NCBI RefSeq assembly: GCF_025698545.1 | Contig: NC_068565.1 | Coordinates: 5,704,001-5,768,000, forward strand | Direction: 5' to 3' | Source of the DNA: Gossypium raimondii | Lineage: Eukaryota > Streptophyta > Magnoliopsida > Malvales > Malvaceae | DNA: 64,000 bases | Shown here: piece by piece, positions 1 to 12,053 of the stretch | Numbering within the stretch: the first letter of the stretch is position 1 | Layout of the letters: each line of letters begins with the position of its first letter | Position numbers and translations under genes: made by a program | Notes under the pieces: model-generated | The model's input: the letters and a program-made list of their open reading frames with translations, nothing else | Databases searched by the model: none | Told to the model about the DNA's origin: nothing

Positions 1-555
1 TCGGCTTTTGTTTGGTGCAGCTTTCCATCACCATTAGCAGATCATAATAGTTTTACACAATTTACCACCTCAGAATTTAAGCACTTATAGCACTTACGGC
101 AGGAAGAAACCAGTTTATTTTTTTAAAAAAATCCCAGGGAAAAGATCTTATTCTTCTTACACACCTTTCCTTAGATTCCTGCAACCTTTAAGACTGGTAC
201 TAAAATCATGTTACCTTTACATACCCACCTCAGCAATCAAACATGAGTATTTTATCAACACCTCAATGCTCCATATAACATTTCTAACCACTTAAGTCCA
301 GGGACAATTGTCATTGTCTAAGCAATGAGGCGCCTTTTAAAAACTAGGGTGCCTTGACCAGGGATTCAAATGAACTATAGTCAATGAACATAATTTCAAC
401 CTCAGCTACAAGTCTGAATTCAGTTAACCAAAAAGAATTAAATCAGTCCCACAGAGGACACAGAAAAAGCCATGTCGAAGTATCATAATATTTGCAAGGG
501 CTGCCAAACACTAAATTTAGGTTACAATACTGTACAACCACTCAATTTAAGTTAC
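1..555 (-). other. Terminal part of window: inside the last visible intron of the PDAP1-like gene
   Basis: After the donor GTAAC at 555-551 (minus strand) no further exon of the PDAP1-like gene can be recognised down to base 1. The expected next exon would encode the conserved Glu-Arg-Leu-Ala-Leu-Ile-Arg segment, and I do not find it. The stretch is AT-rich with no other coding signal, so it is most simply intron, with the 3' end of the gene beyond the window. Confidence 0.55.
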
Positions 556-3141
556 CTAAATCCTTTCTTGCTTGTTCAGTTTTCCCTTGTTCCTGCAGCT
601 TCATATATCGTTCATGTGCCTTTTGCTTTTCTATTTCCTCTCTGCAGTCATAAACATTAAAATAAGAGCACAACCAAGCTGGTCTCAAAGGAAATAACCA
701 ATTAAAGACATAAGGTATTGATGTTATAATTCAACATGATGCTAATATAAAAGATATAGTCTGTAAACACCAGGAAGTTATAGGCATATGGGACATGATT
801 TCAACTTTGAGGTAACAAATTTTAAACCCCGCAGTTGGTAGAGTTACTGAGAAGGATTTACACGTATAGCAAATCTACATCATATATTTGTTAGTTGTGG
901 GAAATCTTTCCCTTACCAAAAGAGACTAAAATTTAATGTCCAAAAGTCTATTACCTTTTCAGCCTCAAAGTTATCCCACAAATGCAACTTAACACAACAA
1001 AAGAACTACTATGTTATATCAATTCTAGATTCAACAAAAGCAGAAAGAGTTAACAGTGCTTCATCAAAATAAAACTGGTCCAACAAAGTGAATTATTGAA
1101 CTATATATGAATCAACAATGATAATAATTTCTTTTTTCCTTTATGTGATATGACAGATAACTATTACTAAACCAAAATGCCAATTATTATAAACTAGTAA
1201 AAGCATTTAAGCAATCAAAAGTTGACCCAGATGCACACGATAAAGCAACGATCAGTCAAATTTGATAAAGAGAGAGAACTAGAATCACAAACCTTTCACG
1301 CCTTGATAGTTCAGTTGTTTTGCCCATCTGGAACATATAATTTCAATTACTCTACAGTTATAAATTCATATATAAATCCAGATTTTGTGCAGCAGAGGAG
1401 CATTTGTCAAACTTACAACAAGATCTTTAGCTTTGACATTCTTTCGTTTGGCCAAATTTGGATTCTCAATCTCAATAAGCCCTTGGGTCCCTTTTCGTTT
1501 CTGCCATAATGTCACCAACATCAAACAGGAAGTATAAAAGTTAAATAACACAACAAGAACTCATAGCAAATGGAAACAGTGCCCATTATATTATACTGTA
1601 AAGGTACAAAATGTAATGACCTCAGGCTCTTCTTCTACTTCCTCTTCAGACCGTTCTTCTTCTTCCTCCACTTCAGCTTCTTCCTAGAATGAAAGATAAA
1701 TATTATCTCATTTACCAAGTTTAAATGAAGTACTACAACGGATACACATCCCTAAAAGGGAAGAAAGAAAAGCATAAAAAGGAAAATTAAAATTTCCAAT
1801 TAAACACTCGACATAACCGACTGTGAAGCATCAAAAAGATAACAGAACAAACATCATCAACTTAGGTGATAAATTTATTGCAATCATTCAATATTAATTT
1901 ACTGTCACTATATATGTCAAATTTAGATTTACTGACAATTACAGCAATTTAAATGTGACAACCAAAAGATAAGTCTTCACACATAAAAATTCCAATTCCA
2001 TATCAATATCTCTTTAAGAATACATTCCAAAAGAGATGAAATTACGTGACTTAAAATAGCCCAAACAGCCAAAACTCATTAAATTACAACAGTCAAACCT
2101 GTCATCCACCCAGGGGCGAATCTAGGGGGGTGGCAGGGGCCCCGGCCCCCCAAAATGGAAAATTTTCCATTTTGGCCCTTTAAAATTTTTAAAATTTTAA
2201 ATTATTAAAGGTAAAATTGCACTTTGACCCCCTAAAAATGAAAAAAATTTGATTTAATCCTTTAAAAATTATATTTTTGCTATCGTACAAATTACAATTT
2301 AATTTCGGCCTTCTCTAAAAAAATTTTCTGGCTTCGCCCCTGCATCCACCCTACATGAAAAGACAACCAACATAATTTGCACAAAAAATCAAGCAAATCA
2401 TCAATTTTGGTTTGTCAAAGTAAAGTTTTAAGTATTTTCTCCTTCACAGAAATCACTATTAAGATTGAGATACATATACATATACATATACACTTCTTTT
2501 CAGGCAATATACAGCAACAATACATAATACATGATAACAACAAACAAATTACAAGAAGAATCAACAAAATTCATAAGTGAATCAACTTGTTAAAATTAGC
2601 ATAAAAATCTTACCTTCTTAAAAGTACGGGGACGAGCAGAGCTACCAGCAACTGCAACCATTAGAACATTTAAGGAAAACAAAAAAACAAAACAGGTGAA
2701 ATTAATAAAAGTTATAAAAGAAAAATATATAGTTTCTTATTTTTGTCTAAGAATTTGACTCAAAGTTCCCAAGTTATTCATGCATTAAAGGCGGAATCAT
2801 TCCCAAGTTCATACGAAGCTAAAACTTAAAATTTAAAAGTATAAATTTCTCCCTTTTCTTTTCTCTACGTAGCACCTAAAAGATCACACACACAAAATAA
2901 ATAAATAAAATCAAAATCAATACGGTAGAGCTAATAATCCAGCAACTGAAAGCTTGGTTAGATCCGATGCCAGGGAACCGCATAGAAAATACGTACAAGT
3001 ATATCATGCAAAGGACTTCAAAAAAGTAAATAAATACGAAGAAAGGGAAAAGAACAAAAGAGATAGTGGCGCACGGAGCTCTTCGGGAGTAGAGAAATGG
3101 CGGTGCCCGGTTGGTTTGCCCTTGAATTTCCCTCTTCCCAT
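556..3141 (-). CDS. PDAP1-like 28 kDa heat- and acid-stable phosphoprotein (casein kinase substrate PP28 family), 3' partial
   Basis: Spliced minus-strand gene. Exons: 3141-3075, 2651-2614, 1683-1621, 1500-1417, 1327-1293 and 641-556, giving 124 codons plus one base in phase, with the last exon(s) outside the window. The start is MGRGKFKGKPTG followed by HRHFSTPEELLAG and RPRTFKK, the hallmark N-terminus of PDAP1/PP28 proteins. Exon 3 is an acidic run (EEAEVEEEEERSEEE). Exon 4 carries KGTQGLIEIENPN, the diagnostic family motif, and exons 5-6 give KTTELSRREREEIEK then YMKLQEQGKTEQARKDL. Animal homologues are casein-kinase substrates that bind RNA or PDGF-A; the plant role is poorly known. The protein is charged and probably coiled-coil, without a signal peptide or membrane segment. 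A hAT MITE sits in intron 2. Family assignment is confident; the 3' end is unseen. Confidence 0.9.
2111..2342 (+). mobile_element. Non-autonomous hAT-type MITE (232 bp) in intron 2 of the PDAP1-like gene
   Basis: The element starts CAGGGGCGAA and ends TTCGCCCCTG, a perfect 10-bp terminal inverted repeat. It is flanked by a perfect 8-bp direct repeat CATCCACC (2103-2110 and 2343-2350), the target duplication length of hAT transposons. It has no coding capacity; the interior is AT-rich with a GC-rich left end. A second copy with nearly the same interior lies at 40943-41168. It is removed with the intron, so it should not change the protein. Confidence 0.9.
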
Positions 3142-3375
3142 TTTGTCGTTTTTTGATCACAGAGAGAAGGAGGAAGAAGAAGCTAAAAGTGAGAGTGAGG
3201 ATTTCATTTTTATTATTATAATAAAAGTTTATGCCTTTTGAATTAGATTCTTCAGAATCTGTTTTTCCACTGTCAATTTTTGTATATATACCCATATAAA
3301 CTTTTTTCCTTTTTGTCAAACAAGCCTTTGCACACTTCCAGAAGGCCGATACCTTAGCTATTCCTATTATCTCTA

Positions 3376-3532
3376 TTTATATCAATATTTTAGTTAGATT
3401 ATTATTGTAGTCGAAGTGTTTTATTTGTGGTTGTTATGATTAAATTGTAGTTCATTTTAATTTTTCTTTTTTGATAACGTCAATTAAATTTAGACTACAT
3501 CTTTATATCAATATTTTAGTTAGGTTATTATT
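3376..3532 (+). repeat. 31-bp direct repeat pair (3376-3406 and 3502-3532)
   Basis: The string TTTATATCAATATTTTAGTT and the 11 bases after it occur twice, 126 bp apart, with one mismatch in 31. The second copy ends just before the chloroplast tRNA relic. It looks like a local duplication, possibly made during repair when organelle DNA was inserted. Confidence 0.7.
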
Positions 3533-3540
3533 TCGAGCAA

Positions 3541-3620
3541 ACCGTTATGGTGAAATCGATAGACACGTTGCTCTTAAGAAGCAATGCTAGAGCATCTCGG
3601 TTCGAGTTCGAGTGGCAGCA
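3541..3620 (+). pseudogene. trnL-UAG: Nuclear relic of chloroplast trnL-UAG (NUPT)
   Basis: The 80 bp match the chloroplast tRNA-Leu(UAG) gene along its whole length (TATGGTGAAAT, TAGACACG, GCTAGAGCATCTCGGTTCGA, GAGTGGC). The acceptor stem is broken (first base A, and a C-A mismatch at the third pair) and the anticodon now reads TAA instead of TAG. Most differences from the canonical gene as I remember it are C to T or G to A. No intron or other tRNA is nearby, so this is a decayed plastid fragment and not a working nuclear tRNA gene. The plastid-derived stretch may continue to about 3650. Confidence 0.85.
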
Positions 3621-5607
3621 TAATATCTTCTAAAAGAGGCTTGGGGTTCCATTTTAATTAGTTTTAGTTCTTAATAAATATGTACTTATACTTTAATCAT
3701 GTTACTAAATTGTTTTCTGTTTTTTTAAATAATGTCTTCTTTATGTTAACATTTTATTCCAATATAAATTATAATTTTGGGAGATTATTAATGTGAATTA
3801 AGTATATGAAATATAAATTAATTATTTTGGTTTAAAAACCCACTTTAAATTCATAACCTTTGAAAATCTAAATAGCATATATGGAGGAATAAAATGGAGA
3901 TATGGTTTGAAAAGAAAGGACTCCTTTGGCCATAAATATTCCAATTCCTAGAAAATGCCAATTGGAATTCTCACCTTTCAGAATCTCACTTTGTTTCAGT
4001 ATCAACTTCCTGTTTTCTTTTTGTTAATTGATATTAATTTAGTTGTAAATTTATCAAAATGAAAGACTTATTAAATTAGAATTAACATGTTATTTACTTT
4101 GAAAGGTTCTATTTTCTCAAAGTCCCTATCTTAATATTGCTTCCAAGTTATAATGAAAGCCCTTTTAAATTTTGGACTCGTTTTGTTATTAATTAAGAGT
4201 TATTATTATTCATAGCAATGAGTTATGTTTCTTTTCTTTTTTGTTAGTGAAAGTTGCATTACTTAATTAATAATAATATATCATAATTATTATTAAAATT
4301 ATTATGTTTATTACTAAAATATGTGACTGTCCGTTTGAATAGTTATGTCTCTATGTAGAGACATGAGAACTCTTATAAATAAGAGTTAAAATTCATTTGT
4401 TTGGTACACCAAAACATAGAAACTTTTGTTTTGCACACCAAAATATAAATGGGAGCGAATAAAACTTAAAATAAAGTGACATTTATACACTCGCTGACGC
4501 CTTTGTTAATTTCTCACAAGTCCATTTTTATCTATGCATACCAATAGTTTTAAGGTTCAGTGTCACAATTTATGAGAAATTAAAGGTGTGCATGTTCATT
4601 GTGCATTCACATGCCACTACTATCATGGTACCATGAGGAAGACTATCAACAATAAAGCCACATTGATGTCGGTGATCTTATTAAAAAGGATTTTTTATGA
4701 GGAGAAAATGTATGTTAAGTTTATTATTTTTTACCCATATTGCAACAGTCAGATTTTAATAGTTAAATTATACCAATATTAATTATGTTATGGAAAAGTA
4801 TGATTGTCTCATGGATTATTATATATTTGATAGAAACTAAATTCTAATTTACCATTTGCATGATATTTTAACATGCATAATTTTTGTATAAAATTATATA
4901 ATATAGATGGATGTATGGTTGCAAAAGGAACTATTAATGGACCGAAACAATACTTTTTGCTTCATTCTTCTAAATCAATAGTTTATTAATGGATTAATTT
5001 TTATAAAGCCAAATTCTAGTTTATTATATACATGATATTTTACATGCTACATAATTATATAATATATATGATATGCATATGTTTTACAATCATGAAAATG
5101 AGAAAGGAAGTTAATGAAATTTTTAAGCACGGTTGGTGCGTTAAACCGAAAATATATGTTTGTTCGGTGATTACAAATCCAAATAATCATGTTTATTTGG
5201 TAAACTTCTAAATATGAAAGGTTATGACTATTTAAAAGGTACTTATGTTCTTATCAGTACATTATATATAGATGTTTGGTTGGAGTTGAAATAATTAATT
5301 TATTTCATCCAAATTGTAAGTTAAAATTTTTCATTACAAAAGCTTTCATTATTTCTCATGAACTTGAGATATTTGATAATTTTATTATTCAAATCATGAT
5401 TTTAAGTGTTATTTACGAGACATTATTTAAGTGTATTAATTGATGAATGATACACTAATACAATGCGAATCATCTTAGTTGATTTAAAATAACCATAACC
5501 TAAATGGTTTTATATTTCATCACACCTTTTTTTAGCCTATATTATAAACTTTGGATTAGAAGTAGTTTCGACAAGAAATGAAATAAGTCGCACACAATTT
5601 GCATTAT
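3621..5607. other. AT-rich intergenic DNA, nothing recognised
   Basis: No open frame with family features, no splice-consistent exons and no clear terminal repeats were found on either strand. The DNA is AT-rich with many short runs. It may hold old, unrecognisable transposon sequence. Confidence 0.5.
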
Positions 5608-6075
5608 CACAGCTTGATTTTTAGTGATACCTAAAAAGACAGTTTCGGAATCTCATTTTCATAAACTGAGTCCGTAAATATTAAAATATTAATATTTACG
5701 GGATTAATATAAAAATGTATTGATGTTTGGTCAATCAATTTTGTCAATTAAATAGTTAATTTAGGCTCAAGGACTAAATCGTAAAAGTTCAATCGCTATA
5801 GATTTTTAATTGACAAAAGGCTCGAGGACTTAAATGACAATTAACCAAAAGGTCAAAATGGAACCAAAGTTAAAGTTAATGGATGATGATATCAAACTTC
5901 ATTAGTTATAGTTAACAGGAGGATTAAATTAAATTAAATTAAATAATTTAAAGTAATTAAACTTAATAATTAAATAAAAAGCTAAAATAATTTTGTTTGT
6001 AAAGTTAGAGGGTCAAAAAGTAATTAAACCTTTTAAATATGTTCCACTTAAATTGAATGTACAAGATTTTGATTT
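5608..6075 (+). repeat. Degenerate LTR-type sequence, probable Ty3/Gypsy
   Basis: The stretch opens ACAGCTTGATTTTTAGTG, followed by a CGGAATCTCATTTTC / GAGTCCGTAAATATT section and later GGACTAAAT and GGTCAAAATGG motifs. The same order of motifs occurs in the LTR-like sequences at 37620-39453 (reverse), 50837 and 53432. No second LTR, coding region or target duplication was found here. Confidence 0.45.
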
Positions 6076-6569
6076 AAGCTTGAGCAAAAGGAGAAAAGAT
6101 CAAAAACGGTGCCACTTTGCTGGCTTTAGTTTTTTAAACCGTTTACCGTTTATTTCTAGCCCGCGTTAATCATAATTTTCTCATCACCTTTCTAGACCTT
6201 TCTGTATCTATATTTTAAAAATTATATATACATATAATTTGCTCTCTTTCTCCTTAAAATATTTATTCATCGATTCTCCAAATCAGTTTTAATTTCTGGG
6301 TTTTGAATCTCAAGCTATTCTCTCATTCATAAGGTAAAAGAAAAAACCCTCCTTTTTTTTCTGAAGAAAATTGGACAACATTGAATATTTTGTTATGTAT
6401 TGTCGCGTTGATTATTTGATCAACTCAAGTAACAGAGTCGAATAGTTTTATTAGGGTTTTTTTTCTTAATTTTTGGATTGATGCTTTTTTTCTTGTTTTG
6501 GAATCTAATCGCATCATTTATTGATTGCTGATAACAGATTTAAGGTGTTCTCCTTTTTTCTCTGAAAAA
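6076..6569 (+). promoter_or_regulatory. 5' flank and untranslated leader of ELOF1, with a probable leader intron
   Basis: The stretch leads into the ELOF1 start codon. A donor-like AAG|GTAAAAG near 6334 and an acceptor GATAACAG at about 6538 suggest a 5'-UTR intron of roughly 200 bp, common in plant housekeeping genes. Pyrimidine-rich stretches (CTCTCTTTCTCC near 6241) may mark the core promoter. The transcription start is not determined. Confidence 0.4.
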
Positions 6570-7828
6570 ATGGGGAAAAGGAAGTCGAGGGCAAAGCCAC
6601 CACCTAAGAAGAGAATGGACAAGCTTGATACTGTTTTCAGTTGTCCCTTTTGCAACCATGGAACCGGTGTTGAATGCCGCTTGTTGGTTTTCACTTTTTT
6701 TACTCTTTGTTGATTCTTGCTTTGATGTTTTCAAGAAACATACATATGATTTTAGCTAGGGTGAATGTTATTAATTGCTTTGCACCCAGATTTTGTTCTA
6801 TTTGAATTGGAATTAGTGGAATTGGGATGGGGGCCTTAGCACTTTAATCAACGGATTGGTACTTCAATTTCTAAAAATAAGGGGGGGGGGTGCTAAGTGA
6901 GATTTAGTTTCTAGAATTTATGTTTTTGTTTCTTGGGGAACTTAGGGTTTGATTTGGTTTGGTTTTAGGGATATGAAGAACTTGATTGGTGAAGCAATTT
7001 GTAGGATTTGTCAAGAAAGCTTTTGCACCACCATTACAGGTATGTTAATTTGCTGCTGCATTGATTCCACAATTTACATTATCATCATTCATCAAAGTTC
7101 ATGTCTCATATCTTTTCCCAAAGTTTCTCTTGTACCTATCACTTTCAAGAAAATTTGGTTCACCTAAACCTTTATATAAGTGATGTCAAAACAAAACTTC
7201 AGAAGCATATGAATATGTCACCTGTTAGTCAAACTATAAATCATAAAGATATGAGTGGTTTAGATGTTGATTTTTATTGTTAGAGTTAATGATGGCCGGT
7301 TATAAGTAAAATGGTTTTGCGTTCTAATAGGTTTATGGAACGTCAAGTTACCAAATTAAAACTGAATAGAAGAAGGGGTTTCGGTTTTTGTGTTTTCATT
7401 TTCGTTTTCGTTTTCTGTAGCATAGTCTAGTTCTTGCTGATGTATCATGTTGGGAAGGTCGGTTTCTGGATTCTTTGTGAATGAAATTAGTCCTGAGAAT
7501 GTTATGATGGTGAAGGGATCCTTTTATATTTGTTTGCTGATTCCATTGCAGTATGTTTTAGTGGTTTATTAAGTCTCTTTGTTGTACATTGACTTCCATT
7601 ACTGTGATTTTGTGTAATTATCTAAGATATTGTCATTCTTTTCTTCTGGTTCTGCAGCTTTGACAGAACCTATAGACATGTAAGTAACAATCAACATGAA
7701 TCCAGTTGGTGATTCATCTTATTATCATTCAACTTTGTTGTTCCTAACTTGGCTTCTTTCATTACAGATACAGTGAATGGATCGATGAATGTGAAAAGGT
7801 CAACAACTTTGAAGACCACGATGCTTAG
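6570..7828 (+). CDS. ELOF1: Transcription elongation factor 1 homolog (Elf1/ELOF1 zinc-ribbon protein)
   Basis: Four exons: 6570-6682, 6969-7039, 7658-7679 and 7768-7828, giving 88 residues and a TAG stop. The protein starts MGKRKSRAKPPPKKRMDKLD, the basic N-terminus typical of Elf1, then FSCPFCNHG and CRICQESF. Cys25, Cys28, Cys49 and Cys52 form the four-cysteine zinc site. The conserved tail TEPIDIYSEWIDECE follows. Elf1/ELOF1 rides on elongating RNA polymerase II, helps it pass nucleosomes and, in animals and yeast, links it to transcription-coupled repair. The sequence ends in NNFEDHDA soon after the folded domain. The Arabidopsis protein, as I recall it, has a longer Glu/Asp tail, so this copy is short at the C-terminus. 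It lies about 1.1 kb upstream of the SHH gene on the same strand. Confidence 0.93.
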
Positions 7829-8887
7829 GAAACATTGAGTGCCTATGTTTTTGCTACACTGTTGGAAGAAAAGTCCATGAAACCAAAAGAAAAGATCTTT
7901 TTAATGGAATGGATATACTTGAATCCGACTTCATGGTTATTATTTTCTGATGAAACTGTTGAAGTTGAATGTACAATGCAATGTTTTCCTGCTAGTTCCT
8001 TGACAAATCTAATTGGAGATCAAGACGAGAACATTTGTGTAGTGTTAGATCTTTTTCCTTTTCTTTTAGGTACAAAGATGGCAGCTGCACTTGTCACTAA
8101 ATCCATCCACCCCATCAACACATATGTATTTTATATTTAAATTTCAAACTCATTAAGCATGAAAAGTCCCCAAGTAATTTGCAATGCAGCTTGTCAATTC
8201 AAATCCTATAATCTTTAAAAATTTGAGATTATTGATATAAGATTCGAGTGATTCACATGGTATTGAAAGTTATCTAGTTAATTATTTTGTATTTGCGTTT
8301 TTTTTTTTATGTTGATTGACCCTACTAATGCAATTAATAATAGAATCATTAACAAAATACGATCAGATGTAAAGTAATTAAACGACTTAAGAGTTTTATC
8401 TTTCCAACTTTGAAAAGCAATGGGAGTTGACATGGATGGGAAGATTTTCTTGTAGTGGCCTCATGATTTATAACTCGAAGAGATTTAAGAATTACAAACC
8501 CTTTTTTAACCATGATTTGATATTCATTCAAGGAAAAAAGAAAAAAAATTAGGAGACGAACTCGTTTTGTAATTTAATAAATAAAATATTTTACCATACT
8601 TAAAACTCTTAAGATTTTATTACTGGATGAAACGATAATAAACATAGTATAAAACGCACGGGACTCACCTGATTTGGCGACAAAATTAGGGTCGAAAGTC
8701 GAAACCCAAACGAAGTAGTTCTTTCTTATTTTAATTTCTATCGCAATTTGTCAACTACTTATTTTTTTTTTTCAAAACAAAATCTTGACTTTCTTCTTCC
8801 TTTCTTTACCTCGTAGACACACTCCCAAAAACAGGGAAAAAAAAAAAAAAAAGAGCCTGCGCAAGGGGGAGTTGAGAGTTGGAATAG
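7829..8887. other. Intergenic region between ELOF1 and the SHH gene
   Basis: It holds the presumed ELOF1 3' UTR and the promoter and leader of the next gene. Near 8800-8885 a purine/pyrimidine-biased leader with an A-run precedes the SHH start codon. Open stretches here have no family features. Confidence 0.45.
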
Positions 8888-11800
8888 ATGGGTCGGCCCC
8901 CTAGTAATGGTGGCCCTGCTTTCCGTTTCACCCAAACTGAGGTACCCTCCTTTTCAATTTATTACATTGCATGTATTTGAATATGGATGTTTGGATTTTC
9001 TTTTTTTAGTTCAAAATGTCGAAGGGATTAGTTAGATTGCTTGATTTATTCGATTTAGTTCTGGGTTTTTTTAATTTGTAAGTTGTTTGCTATTATTTTT
9101 TATCTTTGATTTCTTGGGGTTGTCTTGATAGTTTGTTTAATAGTGAGCTTAGGTATTATCTTTCTTTGTTAATGGTAGCATTAGCTCTTGCTTGGAATTA
9201 CTCTTATGTACTAAATGCCTTGGGCTTCTTTAAGGTTTTCAACTTTATTAATCTAGCTTGTGCTCTTAGTTTCGTGTGGGAAGGGGATTAGCCCCGGAGT
9301 AGGCTTTGGATATCCCCTGACAGTATCACCAAAACTGGAAAAATAGTATACAAATTGGGAACTCTGATGTGGGAATTAAATGAAAATTCCTAGTAGGTAA
9401 TGTTCTTGATGGCAGTAGAATCAAAAGGGGCAATTTTGGTAGCAAGATTTTCCTGGTTTTAAGGTGTAATGCCCTTTTAATCACAGCATGGATGGGAAAC
9501 ATGTGCTCGCTGCAAATAGTTTTTGGTATGAGGTCTATTTATTCTGACTATTCTGAGGCAAAAGTAATTTTTAATCAGCTGCTTCTTTGGTTATCACTGA
9601 AGGTCATACTGGAATCCTGGTGTATTTGAGATAAGTAGTATAGTTGTTTGTTAATCATATTCCTCCCGCATTCTCTAAAGAATGGGTTTGTGACTTAATC
9701 TCTACATCCAGGTTGCAGGTATGGAGACTGTTCTCCAAGAGCATCATAATCAAATGCCAGCTCGGGAAATCCTTGAAAGTCTGGCGGAGAAGTTCAGGTG
9801 TGCATTAATTTCCTTGAAAGCATAATGTAATGCGGCATGATGTATAATTCTTTACTGTAAGGAAATTTCTTTTGGTTGTAGTGAATCAACAGAACGGAAA
9901 GGGAGGACTATTGTGCAGTTTAAGCAAGTAAGAACTTGATTTGATTTTTTGTGTATTGAGGAAATATTTGAAGTCCTTTACTCTGGAAAGTTTTGTGTAG
10001 GTATGGAATTGGTTCCAAAATAGGCGCTATGCAATTAGGGCAAAATCAAGTAAGGTTCCTGGGAAGTTAAATGTTACATCTATGCCTCGGGATGATTCAA
10101 ATCCTGTGAGAAATGTACTTCAACCTGTTGCTGCTCCCATGCCTCCCCCTATGGCTGCTCCAATGTCCACTGCTATGCCAGCCACTACAGGTAGAATGGA
10201 TTTTGATTCTGTCTTCGAAGTCTTGAAGGCCTCCTTTCTTTTTCCTAAATTTGGGATTAATAATTGGATGCTTCACAGTCCATTTAGTTATTTATCTGAA
10301 ATATGGAAGAAGTACACATTGTTTAGCTGTGTTCCTATGTCTTTAAATGTGATGCATAAGATTACTAGTATTTGTATCATCCGTCATATATGTTAGTTTA
10401 ATGGTTCCTTAAACTGTTTATTACTAATCATTAGGTTAGATTTTTAAGATACATTAAGGGAGGATTCTGCTTATTCTACTATTAGCCGTGCTTTTTTCTC
10501 ATCTCTAACTATATGTTGATAATTTTACTTTTGAGGGAGGAATTTTACTAATCTCTACCTCAGAAGCTTGTGTTTATGAAAAACAAATGTAAGTGATTAA
10601 GCAGCCTAATTAATAAGTGTTTAAAGATACTAGAGTTCTACTTCATTTTGGGGCTTCCGTATTATCCTCTTTGTATCATCTCACTTTAGACTGATTGCTC
10701 TCATTTTCTTTGCCCAGTTCCTGTTGCCACAAGGCATATGTCAGAATCTTTCATGGAGTTTGAAGCTAAATCTTCAAGGGATGGTGCGTGGTAAGTTTGC
10801 GATTTGGATTGGGAAGTTTGGAGGCCGAATATTACCTTCATCTCATATAAATTTTGTTCTCTGGTAAACAAATTATTTTCAATTAACTCAATTTCTTAAT
10901 CTCTATTTTTCAGGTATGATGTTGCAACCTTTTTGGCCCATAGATATATGGAAACAGGTGATCCGGTAGGTTTTCAGCTCAATGTTACTGCATACGCTGC
11001 TGCTAGTGCTTATTTAATATTGCACGAGTTACATATATTACCTAGTCTAACTATTCTCCTCTTATTTCTTATGTTTTCCTGATCCCATCTTTCTTTTTTT
11101 TTTCCCCCTGAAATTGATTAGATACTTTTGAAAGTTGTCATCATTTCACCTTTTTCTGTTTCATTATTAAAATTTTAAAGGTTTATGAATAACTAAAGAA
11201 TACCAAAATTTGCCATCCAAGAAAGAGAATTCCAAAATCATTTTGCTGTCTTTTGCAGGAAGTACAGGTTCGTTTTGCTGGCTTTGGACCTGAGGAGGAT
11301 GAGTGGGTTAAAGTTCGCAAGCATCTCAGGCAACGGTCCCTCCCATGTGAAGCATCCGAGTGTGTTGCAGTTCTTCCCGGGGACCTTATTCTTTGTTTTC
11401 AGGTGGATTTCTGCTTACAACTGCCAATCAAAGATGACATGGAAGCAATCTTGAGAGAGTATATATATATTTCTTTTGATCAAACCTTTTCTCAGAAGTC
11501 ATTTTTTCGAATGATTTCTATATTTTCAGGAAGGTAAAGACCAGGCCCTTTACTTTGATGCTCACGTCCTTGATGCGCAAAGGCGGAGGCATGATGTAAG
11601 AGGTTGTCGTTGTAGATTTTTGGTGCGATACGATCATGATCAATCTGAGGTATTAGTTAATTAAATTGCTCGATTATTGTTTTCACACTCACACACACAG
11701 GGCACAAACTATATATTGCATTGTTTGAGTCTTTTGCATATTCCATCCCTTAGGAAATTGTACCTTTGAGGAAGGTTTGCCGTCGGCCTGAAACCGATTA

Positions 11801-12053
11801 CAGGCTGCAGCAACTGCATGCCTCAAGTAACACAGAGCAGAAACCTAGCACGAATCCTCCAACAGCCACCACTCCTGCCGAAATGATGCAGAAGCAGCGG
11901 AATCGAGATGTATCGAGGACACCAGCCCCAGTAGGAGTTTCCCATGCTAATGTTTCTTCCATAGCTGCACAAACTGCTAAGCCTGAATCTAAAAATGCTG
12001 CATTCACCACAACCATTGCTACCTGTACCCCTGCTCAAAACATGCAGGAATGA
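8888..12053 (+). CDS. SHH2: SAWADEE homeodomain homolog (SHH1/SHH2-type, RNA-directed DNA methylation)
   Basis: Nine exons: 8888-8941, 9712-9797, 9882-9927, 10001-10190, 10718-10790, 10914-10965, 11259-11402, 11530-11649 and 11754-12053, giving 354 residues. All junctions are GT-AG and in phase. The start [18 protein letters not shown] and the homeodomain end [18 protein letters not shown] (about residues 60-77) are typical of SHH proteins. A Met/Pro/Ala-rich linker follows (residues 100-125), then a SAWADEE domain (about 139-265) with [25 protein letters not shown] and Cys197, His236, Cys241 and Cys243 as likely zinc ligands. SHH1 reads H3K9 methylation and unmethylated H3K4 and recruits RNA polymerase IV; SHH2 is its close paralogue. 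The N-terminus looks more like SHH2, but the split is from memory. The Ser/Thr/Ala-rich tail is probably disordered. Confidence 0.9.

Noticed and set aside
2876-3319. Minus-strand frame of 147 codons covering the first PDAP1 exon
   Set aside because: The true PDAP1 start and exon 1 lie within the same region; the rest of this frame is leader and intron sequence without similarity.
3541-3620. Functional nuclear tRNA-Leu gene
   Set aside because: The acceptor stem has two mismatches and the sequence is a decayed chloroplast type, so it was called a relic.
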